Source: Dendrolimus kikuchii (lineage: Eukaryota; Arthropoda; Insecta; Lepidoptera; Lasiocampidae). Taken from it: 64,000 nt of DNA. Under the pieces are notes generated by a model that did no database searches, was not told where the DNA came from, and saw only the letters and a program-made list of their open reading frames with translations. Position 1 is the first letter of the stretch. Each line of letters starts with the position of its first letter. The DNA is taken from the NCBI GenBank assembly GCA_019925095.2, contig CM034403.1:2733690-2797689 (forward strand), in the 5' to 3' direction. This document shows positions 11,261 to 22,430 of this stretch, one piece after another. The position numbers and the translations under genes were made by a program.

Positions 11261-11939
11261 ATTGGAAGAAGGAGAAGAGAGGTACCATAAGCTTTAGATC
11301 CTGAGGTAATCAGCTGTTTCACACATTAGATACGAGAGTGAAACCAAAAAAAAATATTTTTTTTTACATATGGCTATTGGAACCCTAAAAATTATTCAAG
11401 TGAGGAAAATTAGGATTTCTCAATAGCTAAGGAAAACTATAAATTACTGCCGTTATAGATATCAGTAGACGTTCATTCATTTTTTATTTCAATACAGTAT
11501 GGAAAAAGTATTTGTTGTATTATATCTGAATTTTAGGGCTCGTAGTGTTGGGAATACATTCTAACCACGTGGTTAGTTAATTTCATAAAAGTGTTCGAGG
11601 GTTCAAAAATTTGGAATTTCATTAAAATCGATTGATACTCGACCAGTACCGAAAACCTTTGGAAACTAACGCTTTCTTGTTCTGATTTTCTTATTAGGGT
11701 CCTGCAACCAGTCAAAAATTATTCCCCACCCTCGTGGAACCCTTCGATGTGTTTGGTCTGACAAGTACTTAGTCATTTTTTTTCCTTAAAACATTAACAA
11801 CACTCTCGAAGTTCTGTTCATAGAATAAGAAGTAGATTCAATTTCTATATATGACCATTAAACATGTGCTCCATTGCAATACTTTGAATAAGAACTTATA
11901 AATTCAAAATTTGAATTCACATTTATAATCTTATTGAAT
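11261..11939. other. No gene seen
   Basis: AT-rich, with no coding signature or recognisable element. Confidence 0.45.
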
Positions 11940-12175
11940 ACTAGCTGTGCCCGCGACTACGTCCGCGAAAAAGAATTTCGCGCCATTGCCAGTGAAAATC
12001 CCGTTAAAATCGTTCCAGCCGTTTCAGAGATTAGCCGGAACCTCCAGACAGACAAAATTTTAAAAAATTGATGTTTTAATATAAGTACCGTATATACTTT
12101 CATATGCATTTAGTAAAAAGCTGTTGTTTTGATATTACCAGACACTTCAATTTTATTTATCTGTATAGATTGAAG
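11940..12175 (+). mobile_element. G-family element, subtype G2
   Basis: Starts CTAGCTGTGCCCGCGACTAC and ends with 'AGACACTTCAATTTTATTTA', matching 7588-7862. Confidence 0.65.
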
Positions 12176-12229
12176 TGTATTATTCAGTAGATGAATACAT
12201 GCAAGATAAATTTATTTTTATATGACATT

Positions 12230-12870
12230 GTAATTTTTGTATGTCTTTTGAGACCACGGGCCATAAAAATGGCCCGGACATTTCGAAGGCTTGCGTGGGG
12301 CCATGGGAAGGCCAACACGTAGAGGCCCCGTGACAAATTTAATGTAAATGTGGTGTGACACTGACCGGCGATTATCCCTGTCTACAACATATACTGATGC
12401 ACCCAAGGACAAGCCCCGGCCAGTATAGGACTATTGTGGGAAATGAGGACAAAAAGTACCGGGCAATAGCCCTGGGGTGAACTGCTAGTGGTACAAGGGG
12501 TCTGGGAATATGGGGACTATGGGGTCTGCCCGTCGCAATGTTCGGGGAACATGGAAAAATGGGCAGACGGTGACTCGCCACTCCCCACATGGGCCCCTAA
12601 AAATGCCATAGAAGACAGGGGCAACATGGGTGTGAGTGGCTAAGGGGTGTAGAGAGGTGGGCTGCAGGTTCACCGAAGCTACTTCTGACGTGATGCCATT
12701 TATCACTTCCATCCCTGGAGCTTGAGTCTTAGCTCTAGCGATCTCCACGCCTTGCCGGCCGGTTAAGGCAAGCACGGAGGCGGGGGCTTTGCCTTGGCCC
12801 CCGGAGTCAGGTACGAGGTGTCGCTACTCACCTAAGGCTTCGCCACAAAGCTCCCCTGCGGGTACACACA
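12230..12870. other. GC-richer island of unknown origin
   Basis: About 640 bp clearly richer in G and C than its surroundings, with short self-complementary words such as GGCCATAAAAATGGCC. Open frames of 64-96 codons on the minus strand show no domain I recognise. The composition resembles the 3' regions of R1- or Jockey-type LINEs, but no diagnostic motif was found. From 12871 to 13328 nothing is seen. Confidence 0.45.
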
Positions 12871-13337
12871 TTGTAACTATTATTATTATCTTTGAAATAT
12901 AAAGTTATTAACTATGAGTTTAGGGATACATTTTAATGGATCTTTTACTTATACTCCATAAATATGAAAGCGATTTTTGATGTAGCATAACAAATAACAA
13001 ACTACAATACAGTAATACGCTTTCTGCCCTAAGCCAAGACAATGTAGTCACAGATAAATACAAAAATAATGGTTGTACTGTACAATGTTGATTTTAAAAT
13101 GTTTGAATTACAATTTGCATGCCTGAAATCACAAAAACATGTGAAACATAAAATAACCTATTCTCATGTTTTTGGGCAAATAAACGATTTGATTTGGTTA
13201 TGTTTTTATTATATTTATTTAGGGTAACAAATAAACAATGTTATCCTAAATAAATAAACATAAGTATCAAAATAATAAATACGACTCAAACAAATAAACC
13301 TACAAATATGTAAACAAATAAATACGAAATTAAATTT

Positions 13338-13514
13338 ACATATATACATACATACATAACTTCACGCCAGTTCCCTTGCGGGGTAGGCACGAACAACAGA
13401 GTGCCATTTAGGCTTATTCTCACTTGCCTCTTTGACATTCATAACTCTTGTCATGCAAGGTCGTCTGTTCTTAAGGCTCCTGACATCACCTTCTGCTAGT
13501 ACACGATCAATTTG
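13338..13514 (-). mobile_element. P-LINE 3' fragment
   Basis: A (CATA)n tail at the left. The 9-bp TSD ATTAAATTT lies at 13329-13337 and 13515-13523. Carries a small internal deletion relative to other copies. Confidence 0.88.
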
Positions 13515-13717
13515 ATTAAATTTGCGTGTTTTTAATCATTTGTTTGTTCTTACCGCTGTGTATTTTTATACACTTTGTAGAGATACATTAATTAAAATGC
13601 AGAGATTAATCCAATTTACGCCATTTGGACCTTAGGATAGTGGTAATAGTGAGTGGAGCTGCCACAGAGCTAATTACTAAAACTCCGCAAATATCATAGA
13701 CGTAGAATAATAAAGAA

Positions 13718-13925
13718 TAGCATCATCGTCATCATCCGAGCGTTAAATCCCGGTTGCGATTAGAGCGTTCGCTTCGATGCCCAGGGACCGTTTTCCTACC
13801 TTTTCTTCTCCACTTTGCGTAGTCTTCGGCATACCCCATTTTGAGACCATTGGTACGCATGTCAACCTTCACAACGTCAAGCCAAGGTTTTTTGGGTTTT
13901 TCCCTTCGACCTGAACCTGGCGGAG
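13718..13925 (-). mobile_element. LINE 3' end with GATGAT-type tail
   Basis: Read on the minus strand, broken frames give fragments like those at the C-terminus of RTE-type reverse transcriptases (KKPWLDVVK-like, then a K-W-R-K region). It ends in a GATGATGACGATG microsatellite at the left. Several frameshifts; dead copy. I did not confirm a family. Confidence 0.55.
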
Positions 13926-14049
13926 GCGACGTGTCTAGATAATTAGATCATTTTTAGAAACATAATATAGATTTTTATTTAAATCATAAAGTTAATAAAA
14001 TATTTGTTTAGTTAAATAGTTTTTAAATTAAATTCACAAAATATTCGGG

Positions 14050-14180
14050 TAGTTTTAGTATTACGCCAAAAGGACGGTTTGCACTGAAAATCAGCGTTGT
14101 GTCGGATATAATTCCGGCACAGCAATATGCTGAGTGCAAACCTTGTTTGCTGAAAATGCGGCGTACAAATTCTCAAAATA
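14050..14180 (+). repeat. E repeat ('GCACTGAAAATCAGCG')
   Basis: Shares 'TTTGCACTGAAAATCAGCG', 'TGTGTCGGATATAATTCCGG' and 'CAATATGCTGAGTGC' with 43125-43215 and, inverted, 50335-50450. Noncoding dispersed repeat of unknown class. Confidence 0.65.
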
Positions 14181-14404
14181 TGTTTTTATTTTTAAGATAC
14201 ATGTCAGCAATGTTAGTACGTAGCTATTCCGTCACATATTTTTTTTCTCTTTTCCTTTCTTTCTTTTACATTTGTTCCCCACATAGTTAGCCGATCCCAC
14301 ATAGTAGCAGCGTATGCTATATCGCGAACTTAAAGATGGCCGCGGATGCGGGAAACTAACAAGTAACAATTACAATATTTTACAGATTTGTTGTTATTTT
14401 TTTG

Positions 14405-14682
14405 TTTTTTTTTTTATTGCAGGAGATCAGCAGACAGGCAGACGGCCCACTCGATGATGGAAAGCGGTTACCATCGCCTATGGACATTTGCAACATCAAA
14501 GTTGCTACAAATGCGCTGTTGCTCTCTTAAGGGAGACTGGAACCTGGTCACTAATGACGGAACACAACTGAAGGTTGTTCGGGCAAATGCCCTACCACCT
14601 GGCTGTGGGTTATTAAGTCGCCTCTTACGACAGGCCGCCCCAAAGCAGGAAATTGTATTCTTTCTCCGTGCCTGCACGTATA
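14405..14682 (-). mobile_element. B element with internal deletion
   Basis: All ends are present, but ~40 bp between 'GAAGGTTGTT' and 'CGGGCAAATGCC' is missing compared with full-length copies. Confidence 0.85.
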
Positions 14683-14756
14683 ACACTAATTTTTCTTTAT
14701 TATTTTTTTTACTTTATTATAATTTGAAGTCGGTTTTGTGTTATAAAAAAATATTT

Positions 14757-15605
14757 TAAATTTCTTGTCTGATTGGTCGGGATTCACGTAAAACTATTAA
14801 GCCGATTTCGATACTATTTTCACTGATCAACAACACATTCTTAGACTTAAAATCTGCGCTACTTTTTATCCCGCGAATCTCACGGAAAATTTTCTGGGAA
14901 CGATTCAAAATGCCCAAATTAAAAATAGTTTCGAATTCCAATGCAATTTTTTCACTGATCGATAGCAAATTTTATGTAATAAAATGTGTGATACTTTTAT
15001 CCCGGGAATCCCGCGAGAATTTTCCCGGGAGCGGCTCGAAGTTGTTCGGATGCATAGAGATTAGCTTAATCCGACACAGTTTTCACTAATTCGTCGTCGT
15101 CAGCCATTCGTAGTCCACTGTTGGACGTAGGCCTCCCCAAGACGGCGCCACTCATCCCTGTCCTCTGCTTTCCTCATCCAGCGCCTACCGGCGACATTGC
15201 ACAGGTCGTCGGTCCATCGGGCTGGAGGGCGTCCGACACTACGTTTACCGAGACGCGGTCTCTCCTACAGGACTCGTCTGCTCCATCGGCCATCGGTCCT
15301 GCGGCAGACGTGACCGGCCCACTGCCACTTCAACGTGCTAATTTTGCGAGCTATGTCGGTTACCATGGTTCTCTTACGGATATCCTCATTTCTGATTTTA
15401 TCCATAAGAGAAACACCCAACATAGCTCGCTCCATAGCCCGTTGAGCGACTTGGAACTTGTGGACCAATCCGACCGTCAGTGTCAGGGTCAGTTTTCACT
15501 AAAACGATAGTTTATATTTTTTAATGCAGCGCTACTTTGCGCCCCGTGAATCCACGGGAATTGCAAGTCAAGCGTATACGAAGTCTTGGGCACAGCTACT
15601 ATTAT
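14757..15605 (-). mobile_element. G6 element split by a LINE insertion
   Basis: The left part (14757-15089) and right part (15503-15605) align in order with the other G6 copy around 58625-58923: 'CCGATTTCGAT', 'ATCCCGGGAATCCCGCG', 'TTTTCCCGGGAGCGG', then 'GGGAATTGCAAGTCAAGCGT'. The LINE at 15090-15489 interrupts it. Confidence 0.75.
15090..15489 (-). mobile_element. RTE-like LINE 3' fragment
   Basis: The 13-bp TSD CAGTTTTCACTAA lies at 15077-15089 and 15490-15502. The minus-strand frame encodes a reverse-transcriptase C-terminus: QRAMERAMLGVSL, IRNEDIRKRT, then KWQWAGHV-RRTDGRW, and beyond a frame break 'GRPPARW'-like residues. The 3' end carries a short GACGACGAA-type tail. 5'-truncated. 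Confidence 0.85.
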
Positions 15606-15662
15606 TTAAAAGTATAACTATTGTTGCGGCGGCGCTGGAATTAGGATTGTAATAGAAATGGA

Positions 15663-15706
15663 ACGCGCCTGTCAACGTCATTGGCAGAGCAGTTTGACAG
15701 GCGCGT
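15663..15706. repeat. 13-bp perfect inverted repeat
   Basis: ACGCGCCTGTCAA at 15663-15675 is the reverse complement of TTGACAGGCGCGT at 15694-15706, with an 18-base spacer. It could form a strong hairpin. No parent element was identified. Confidence 0.8.
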
Positions 15707-15793
15707 CAACAATGACATACCGGAGCCACACACCCCCTCTCTGGTTGTATGTGGAGCCTCTCGGCACACACATATTAAGATTACCAAATTAAT

Positions 15794-15989
15794 CACCCAT
15801 GGTCTAGAGTATGCCCCCATAACAACCTTGTGTTGTGTTCCGGCATTAGTGACCAGGTACCAGTCTCCCTTAAGAGAGCAGCAGTGCATTTGTAGTACCC
15901 TTGGTGATGCAAATGTGCATAGGCGAGAGTAACCGCTTTCCATCTAATGGGCCGTCTGTCTTTCTGCTGATCTCCTGCAATAAAAAAAA
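15794..15989 (+). mobile_element. B element, 5'-truncated
   Basis: Begins inside the 'CCCATGGTCTAGAG' block and ends with AATAAAAAAAA. Bases 15706-15793 have a different, unrecognised sequence. Confidence 0.8.
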
Positions 15990-16223
15990 TTAAGATACCT
16001 GTATTGTGGACAGTAAAATAAAACTACAGAGGACTATTATATATCTCTTATTAACATTAATACAAGGATAACAATGGACTTTATCAATTTTGTAAAGAAA
16101 GAAGTTAGGGGCAATTTAGATAAGAGTGTGAGATTGAGCACGCACGTACCTGATTAATGGGCATGAAATGCAGCTGCTCCTCACTTTCTCTTCTTCTTCA
16201 CTTCAGTTCACTTTTTATAATAT

Positions 16224-16655
16224 TGTTACGACCGACAAAGACCAATTCACACCTGCAGTTTAATACCTTTCGGCATTTGGACTTGTTTTGTTTACTTTGT
16301 GTTTAAAAATTGTAATTATAAAAACAGCCCATTGTGTATTGTAATCTTTATGGTAGTCATTAGCCAGGTGTGATTCTTAGAAATTCAGTCTACAGACATA
16401 TCGTATTTGTATAGTATAAAGCAATACCCCAACGGAGGGGAGAGGTAATCAATCTATAACCACAAACGTGGCAAGACGTGCGTACATTCGATAATCTATT
16501 TAGTGACGGGCTTTGCGCGTGTTATTGAATCATGCACGTTTGCACTGGTTGTGTTCAGTTATATTTGTACCTGTGTTATACGTGTTTGTATAGTTCTACT
16601 AAATTCTATAATAATTCCAACGGCATTTTACTTCCGAGTCTTGCAACTCGTAACA
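16224..16655 (+). mobile_element. Solo LTR, S family
   Basis: TGTTACGAC...CTCGTAACA, with ATAT on both sides (16220-16223 and 16656-16659). A TATAAA box lies at 16415-16420. It has no internal region on either side. To the left, 'CATGAAATGCAGCTGCTCC' is shared with the neighbourhood of 54797-54860. Confidence 0.9.
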
Positions 16656-16727
16656 ATATGTTTATAGTTTTTAATTTTATGTGTGTTTTTATTATATTTT
16701 ATTATATTATAGGTAATTTATAAATTA

Positions 16728-16942
16728 TGTTCATTTATGGTGTGTTGCGTGCGCCATATATTTTATATTACGTTATGTTATATTATTTACAAAGCGGAGC
16801 GATTTTAATTTATTTATTTATTTGATGACATAAAGATGAGTGAGTAAACGTGCATGCGAAAGGAGATCGCGTCATCAGATTTGAAGATGGAATTGAAATA
16901 TTTTAGAAGAAAGTTTGTATAGGTCGAAAGGAGGTTTACATG
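16728..16942 (+). repeat. Dispersed repeat N, copy 1
   Basis: Aligns with 55386-55572: 'ATATATTTTATATTACG', 'AAAGCGGAGCGA', 'ATCAGATTT', 'TTAGAAGAAA', 'AAGGAGGTTTACA'. Noncoding, class unknown. The following 16943-17365 shows nothing recognisable. Confidence 0.65.
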
Positions 16943-17365
16943 GCGGTACCAAACATATTTTTATATTTATTCAATAAGTCAATTGTATGCTGTTATATCG
17001 AGAAAATTAATAAAATTTCCTCAACAGGCCTACAGGGAGGAAGCTGGAAGATAAAGACTTCGTTTATAAAGAATAAGGCGCTATTTGGAATAGTTCTCAT
17101 AGAATATTTTAACAGCTACATTTATTGCTATCGTAGGTCGGATAATTCCTGCGGAACCCGCTGTGCGTGAAATGGGTTCCCGCTTGGCTAGTTTAATATT
17201 TATGACTATGTTTTGACAAACTGCTTTATGTGAAGCGAATGGCCGGGTAAATATTTCACCTAAGATTGCAACAGTACTTTTAGTGAAGTTAAATAGAATT
17301 TAATTTGGGAGCAAATAGAACTTTAGATCTAAAGCGGATGTTTAGTTCATGTTTGTCTTTCAATC

Positions 17366-17482
17366 AGGCGCGTAACTACCGCTGTACCAGCCGTATCAAT
17401 TATACGGGGCTCCCAGGCTACAGGGGCCCCGTAAGTGTATAAGCAAAAATTCCTAAAATGTTATCTATAATCTTTTATAGAT
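17366..17482 (+). mobile_element. hAT-like terminal segment
   Basis: Starts AGGCGCGTAACTACCGC and contains 'CAGGGGCCCCGTAAGTG'. This recalls the ends of hAT elements whose transposases resemble ZMYM1-type proteins (CAGGGGCGTAAC termini). Assignment is from memory of that terminus. Confidence 0.45.
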
Positions 17483-17815
17483 TAACTAGCGGCCCCGGCA
17501 GACGTTGTCCTGCTCTGAAAGAATAAAAATCTAGGACCCGATCCCAGCGCCACCTATCGGTTACAATTGTGGATTTAAACCATCCGGGAACCCACTCAAA
17601 CACACAAAAACAAAATCACCAAAATCGCTCCAGGTGAATAGGATGACTCTAGAACCCGATCTCAGCGCCCCCTACCGGTTCCAACGAGATAAAAAGTATC
17701 CTATGTCCGTCTCCTGGTTCTAAGCTACCTCCCCACCAATTTTCAGCCAAATCGGTACAGCCGTTCTTGAGTTATAAATAGTGTAACAAACATAACTTTC
17801 TTTTATATATATAGA
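17483..17815 (+). mobile_element. G-family element, subtype G3
   Basis: Starts 'ACTAGCGGCCCCGGCAGACG' and includes the 'GAACCCGATCTCAGCGCC' block. Other G3 copies are at 21425-21850, 37979-38325 and 43555-43765 (all minus). It sits between the two hAT-like pieces, so it probably inserted into that element. Confidence 0.65.
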
Positions 17816-17821
17816 TAACAT

Positions 17822-17990
17822 TTTTCAGAATAACTGCTGGGCCAACAGAAATGGCTATCAGACTAGTCTTTATTGTCTATAGAGGCAGAAAATCTAGAAC
17901 AACTGAAATCGTCTTCAGCTATGGATGATTTGATAAATGAGCTTGCCGAAAAAAAGGCGAGTAAAGTGTATCTTTGATTTGAATTGTTTG
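17822..17990 (+). pseudogene. Possible hAT transposase C-terminal remnant
   Basis: The frame from about 17880 to 17973 encodes a segment ending in SAMDDLINELAEKKASKVYL and a stop. This is like the short acidic C-terminal tail of hAT transposases of the ZMYM1-like group. The catalytic domain is absent and the upstream frame is broken. Only ~30 residues can be compared, so other explanations remain. Confidence 0.4.
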
Positions 17991-18048
17991 TCTAACTTAA
18001 CTCATAGGAGCATTAAGTATAAGTAATAACTTATAATCAATACATAAT

Positions 18049-18302
18049 TACTAGCTTCTCCTCGCGACTTTATCCGCGTGGAATTGTAAAAAAAGTAAGT
18101 TAAAAAAAACCCCAATTTTGAAAAATTTTTCAGTGATGCTCCGCTCCTATCGGTCTTAGCGTGATGATACATAGCCTATAGCCTTCCTCGATAAATGGAT
18201 TATCTAACACTGAAAGAATTTTTCCAATCAGACCAGTAGTTCCTGAGATTAGCGCGTTCAAACAAACAAACTCTTCAGCTTTATATATTAGTATATAAGA
18301 TT
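18049..18302 (+). mobile_element. G1 element
   Basis: Complete G1 block order, from 'CTAGCTTCTCCTCGCGAC' to 'ATATATTAGTATATAAG'. Confidence 0.7.
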
Positions 18303-19359
18303 TTAATTAAATTCGAGCATTTTGTTGTTTCTTTCATTAAAAAAACTTTATCCTTCCTTTGGGTCCCCCTAACACATTTTGATACAGGGCCCGTCTAAGG
18401 CAATCTACTCTACTGCTTTCAATTTGACTGAATCTATGAAAGTGATCTATGTTGCGGACAGAATCACCCCCCTGACCTCTCCCCTGTAAATCCCGTACCC
18501 CCACGCCCCGCGTACCGTGGATACGTAGCTCGCTCCGATAGCTGCTAAGCGTCTGCATTTATGTAGTACCTTGGTAAGCGCGGGGCGAACCTACCTCATC
18601 AGTCCATGTAGTTATCTCGCTCGCTAAATCTCAGCGTGTCTACGTGAATATTGTGAACCACCAGTGATTGTGATTAGTGCCACTCGTAATGATCGGTGTA
18701 ATCGATATAATTAGTGTTATCTACGTTCAGTGTAACGTCTGGGACTAGTGCTAAGTTGTGTTGGTTAACCTCGAACGTGCCGTTTAATACAGTTGTGCTG
18801 ATCGCACCTGTTGTTGTTGTAGCACCTATTAATAAATTCAGTCAACTTGCTAAGGGGTGTTTCATTTAGGGCGACCCCTGCGCCCGCACGTCCAACGATC
18901 TATGTACTCATAATCTAACATAACATAATTCTTAATTTCGTGTTTAAGCACGCGCCAAAACTTAAAACTAGTAACAATATTAAGTAAGAGGCTGGTGCCT
19001 GAATTAGGTTAAAAAGAAACCTGTAGTACAAGTCACCAGGACCAACCCGTTGGCCCTGATTTGGCTAGTTAAGAGAAATATAATACTAGTATAATTATTA
19101 TAAGTAATTGTGTTAGAGTGAGCCCTTCAACTGCTTATGGTGTGGTGTGATGTCGTGTCTATGTATCAGTAAGTTCGCATAGGTGATGTAAGAATATGTA
19201 TGTGTGTATGAGGGAGGTAATCTTGAATTATTCCATTGAATAGCGTCCTGTTCTTTCAATTCCTGCTCTTTCAATCAAATTTATTTATTTCTTTCTTAAC
19301 TTACAAACATCGCTACCATTGCAGTTGTCACCAATACGATAGCGTGGCACACATAATAC
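18303..19359. other. Unassigned; possible hAT and LTR debris
   Basis: 18340-18600 is GC-richer, with 'GATACAGGGCCCGTC' that might belong to the hAT-like element on its left. 18840-18890 reads 'AATAAATTCAGTC' then 'GGGCGACCCCTGCGCCC', similar in style to an LTR end followed by a primer site, but no second LTR was found. The rest shows nothing. Confidence 0.35.
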
Positions 19360-19813
19360 TGTTACGACCGACAAAGACCAATTCACACCTGCAGTTTATT
19401 GCCTTTTCGGCATTTGGATTTCTTTTGTTTACTTTGTGTTTAAAATTTGTAATTAGAATAACAGCCTATTGTGTATTATATTTTTTATGGCAGTCATTAG
19501 ACAGGTGTGTCGAACCGATTCTAAGAAATTCGATCTATGAGAGCAGGCATCCATATTGTATCGGTGTAGTATAAAGCAATAGCGCAATGAAGAGATCGGC
19601 AATCTAGCAGGAACCACGATCAAAGCGAGACTTGTGTACATCCGATAACCTATATAGTGACGGACTTTGCGCGTGTTATTGAATCGCGCATTACGTTTGA
19701 ACTGATTGTGTTCAGTTATATTTGTACCTGTGTTATACGTGTTTTGTATAGTTCTAATAAACTCTATAGTAATTGCAACGGCATTTTTAATTCGAGTCCT
19801 GCAACTCGTAACA
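19360..19813 (+). mobile_element. Solo LTR, S family
   Basis: TGTTACGAC...CTCGTAACA. The 4-bp flanks ATAC and ATAG differ by one base, so the TSD is probably mutated. It contains the TATA-like 'GTATAAAGCAATA' and 'AATAAACTC'. Bases 19814-20152 hold no recognised feature. Confidence 0.87.
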
Positions 19814-20152
19814 ATAGATTATATATACATATTCAATCATCAGAACATATAATATAATTTGCAGTTCTTGTGAAGTCACAGTACAAATAAAAATGTCAAT
19901 TTGTTGACATATCCTGTTCAATGGTCGCAAGACCTGCGCGGTATTAAGCAAGTTGGTCCTGCTGTATGGTACTACGAACATTGGTGGCTGCCTACGTCTC
20001 ATGACAAAATTCTCTGAAAAGTTCAATTTGATTTCAGCTAGTACACCTGGGTTAAGCAATTTACCTCTTAACAATTGAAATAAGTAGGAAAGCAATGCAA
20101 AGTTGATTCAATTTAATGATGATAATGATATGAGATCTTTAAATCAAAATTA

Positions 20153-20362
20153 CGGCCTCTGTGGTTGAGCGGGCTGTCTTAGCCGGCCGACCTCGCTGGA
20201 ATACAGAGGCTTCGGGTTTGATTCCTGGCATGGTAAATTTTAGAAACGATATTTTTGTTATTTACTATGGTCTGGATCTCTGAGATCGGCCCCAGAGCGG
20301 TCCGTTGTACATTACCCTTGCTTAGTTTGGGAATATAAAATATGTATTTGTCTGCTGGTTAT
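20153..20362 (+). mobile_element. C-family SINE (tRNA-derived)
   Basis: Starts CGGCCTCTGTGGTTGAGCGG (A box TGGTTGAGCGG), with a B-box-like GGGTTTGATTCC 50 bp later, then 'GGATCGGCCCCAGAG' and an A/T-rich end 'TATTTGTCTGCTGG'. Pol III transcription is inferred. Bases 20363-20638 show nothing recognisable. Confidence 0.75.
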
Positions 20363-20650
20363 TTATTTAGAAACAACACTTTCTCTGGCCTCGTGCCCCC
20401 TTTGAGGGACCAAATTTAATATTATGTTTTTCCACAAGCTACCAGCTGCCATCAAAATTGCCACGTCAAAACCAAGAGAATTATATTGTCTCCTTTATTC
20501 CAATACAAATTCTATATAGTTAGAAGGAGAAAGCATCAGTTCAACGTTCATTTCAATTATTTGTATTTACCACAAATTTGTGGTGCTTCCAATTAGCCGT
20601 GTGTGACAGTTCGAACAACAACTCTGTGGTAGTTCCGTCTTAAGGGTTAA

Positions 20651-20939
20651 CATACATACATAACTTCATGCCAGTTCCCTTGCGGGGTAGGCACGAACAA
20701 CAGAGCGCGATTCAGGCTTATTCTCACACACCTCACTTGCTTCTTTGACATTCATAACTCTTGTCATGCACGCTCGTCTGTTCTTAAGGCTCCTGACATC
20801 ACCTTCTGCTAGTACACGATCAATTTGATCATGGAAGGTGTGTCGTGGCCTTCCACGACTTCTGCATCCATCCACTTTTGCATTGTATATCTGTTTAGTC
20901 ATTCTTTCATCATGCATTCTTTCCACATGCTCGAATCAC
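20651..20939 (-). mobile_element. P-LINE 3' fragment
   Basis: The 12-bp TSD CTTAAGGGTTAA lies at 20639-20650 and 20940-20951. The ~86-codon minus-strand frame is the reverse-transcriptase C-terminal tail (VERMHDERMTKQIY, GRPRHTFHDQID). Confidence 0.92.
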
Positions 20940-21204
20940 CTTAAGGGTTAAAATGCATATTATTTAAAACGAGATGAAATGTCAATTCCCAATACCAACA
21001 GACCAACAGTATTCCTTATTTAATCACACATAGGAATTGGGCCGCAAATATTTGCCCCAAATATTTTATGACGTACACATTTCATGACGTAAGCAGTTGG
21101 TCAGGCGCGTACCCTTGTCGTGATTCATACGAGGGCCGCGGAGGATAAATACAGATGTCCTTTTAGGACGAAAATGGTTGTAAATGAGCTCACATATCTA
21201 ACAT

Positions 21205-21420
21205 GTTAAGGTCTGATGAAGTGTATCACCGACTGTACTGAATGAAACCCAGGTTTTTTAGGGTTCTGAGGCCATTATAGCAAAAACGGAATCCTTATGA
21301 AAACAGTCATATCCGTCAGTACATCTGTCTATATACCTATTATTTGTTTTGAACTTTAATACTATTACAGGAAAGCACATTAGTAAAACTACAAGAATTC
21401 TATGAGCCTATATTTTAACT
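21205..21420 (+). repeat. Dispersed repeat K, copy 1
   Basis: 'CTGATGAAGTGTATCACCGA', 'AGCAAAAACGGAATC' and 'GAAAGCACA' recur in order at 21880-22410. Copy 1 lacks the B insertion that splits copy 2. Noncoding. Confidence 0.65.
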
Positions 21421-21424
21421 TTAT

Positions 21425-21850
21425 ATATAAAATTCTGCGCGTGTGTATGTGACTGATCTCCCAAACGGCTGGACCGATTTTGATGATTTTTTTTGTGTAT
21501 GTTCAGGTGGATTAGGACATAGGATACTTTTTATCCCGTTGGAACCGGTAGGTGGCGCTGAGATCGGGTTCTAGAATCCTCCTAATCACCTGGACCCATT
21601 TTGATGATTTTGTTTTTGTGTGTTTGAGTGGGTTCACGGATAGTTTAGATTCACAATTACAAACGGTAGGTGGCGCTGAGCTCTGGTTCTAGAATCCTCC
21701 TAATCACCTGGAGCGATTTTGGTGATTTTGTTTTTGTGTTTGAGTGGGTTCCCGGATGGTTTAAATCCACAATTGGACCTGGTAGGCGGCGCTGCAATCG
21801 GGTTCTAAATTTTGCCTCTTTAAGGCAGAACAACGTCTGCCGGGACAGCT
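21425..21850 (-). mobile_element. G3 element
   Basis: On the minus strand it begins 'AACTAGCTGTCCCGGCAGACG'. The 'GGTAGGTGGCGCTGAGATC' block is repeated internally at roughly 115-bp spacing (about 21550, 21665 and 21780), so part of the element is tandemly triplicated. Confidence 0.65.
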
Positions 21851-21869
21851 AGTTATATCGATATATATA

Positions 21870-22430
21870 AGATGTTACGATGCCTGATGAAGTGTATCAC
21901 CGACTATACTTAAGAAAATCTAGGCTTTTTTTATATTTTTATTGCTCAGCAGCTCAGGAGCTCAGCAGACAGGCAGACGGCCCACTTGATGGAGAGCGGT
22001 TACAATCGCCTATAGACATTTGCAACACCAAAGGTGCTACAAATGCGCTGCTGCTCTCTTAAAGGAGACTGAAACCTGATCACTAATGCCGGAACACAAC
22101 TCAAGGTTGTTATGGCGACATACTTTAGACCAGGGGTGGTAGCCATCCAGTCGGGCAAATGCCCTACCACCTGGCTGTGTGTTGTTTTGTCGCCTCTTAC
22201 GACAGGCCTCCCGGCCGCAGGAAATTGTATTCTTTCTCCGTTCCTGCACGGATAAAAAGGCTTTGTAGAGTTCTGTAACTACTATAGCAAAAACGGAATC
22301 TTTATGGAAGCAATCATATCGTCAGATTGTCAGATATCATCTATATGGTTCTTGAATACTATTATGCGAAAGCACGCCAGTAAAACCATTAGAATTCTAT
22401 GAGCTTATTATGTCAGTGTATCGTGTTTTA
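21870..22430 (+). repeat. Dispersed repeat K, copy 2, split by B
   Basis: Left part 21870-21928, right part 22258-22430; both align with 21205-21420. The interruption is a B element with a 7-bp TSD. Confidence 0.65.
21929..22257 (-). mobile_element. B element, full length, with TSD
   Basis: The TSD AGGCTTT lies at 21922-21928 and 22258-22264. It fixes the B ends as an A-rich 3' end and a TTTTATCCGTGCAGG-like 5' end on the minus strand. From 22431 to 22557 there is only a TC microsatellite (22452-22466). Confidence 0.88.

Noticed and set aside
18840..18900. Second LTR retrotransposon end with primer site
   Set aside because: Only one possible LTR edge was seen, with no partner LTR or gag/pol nearby; left as an unassigned remark.
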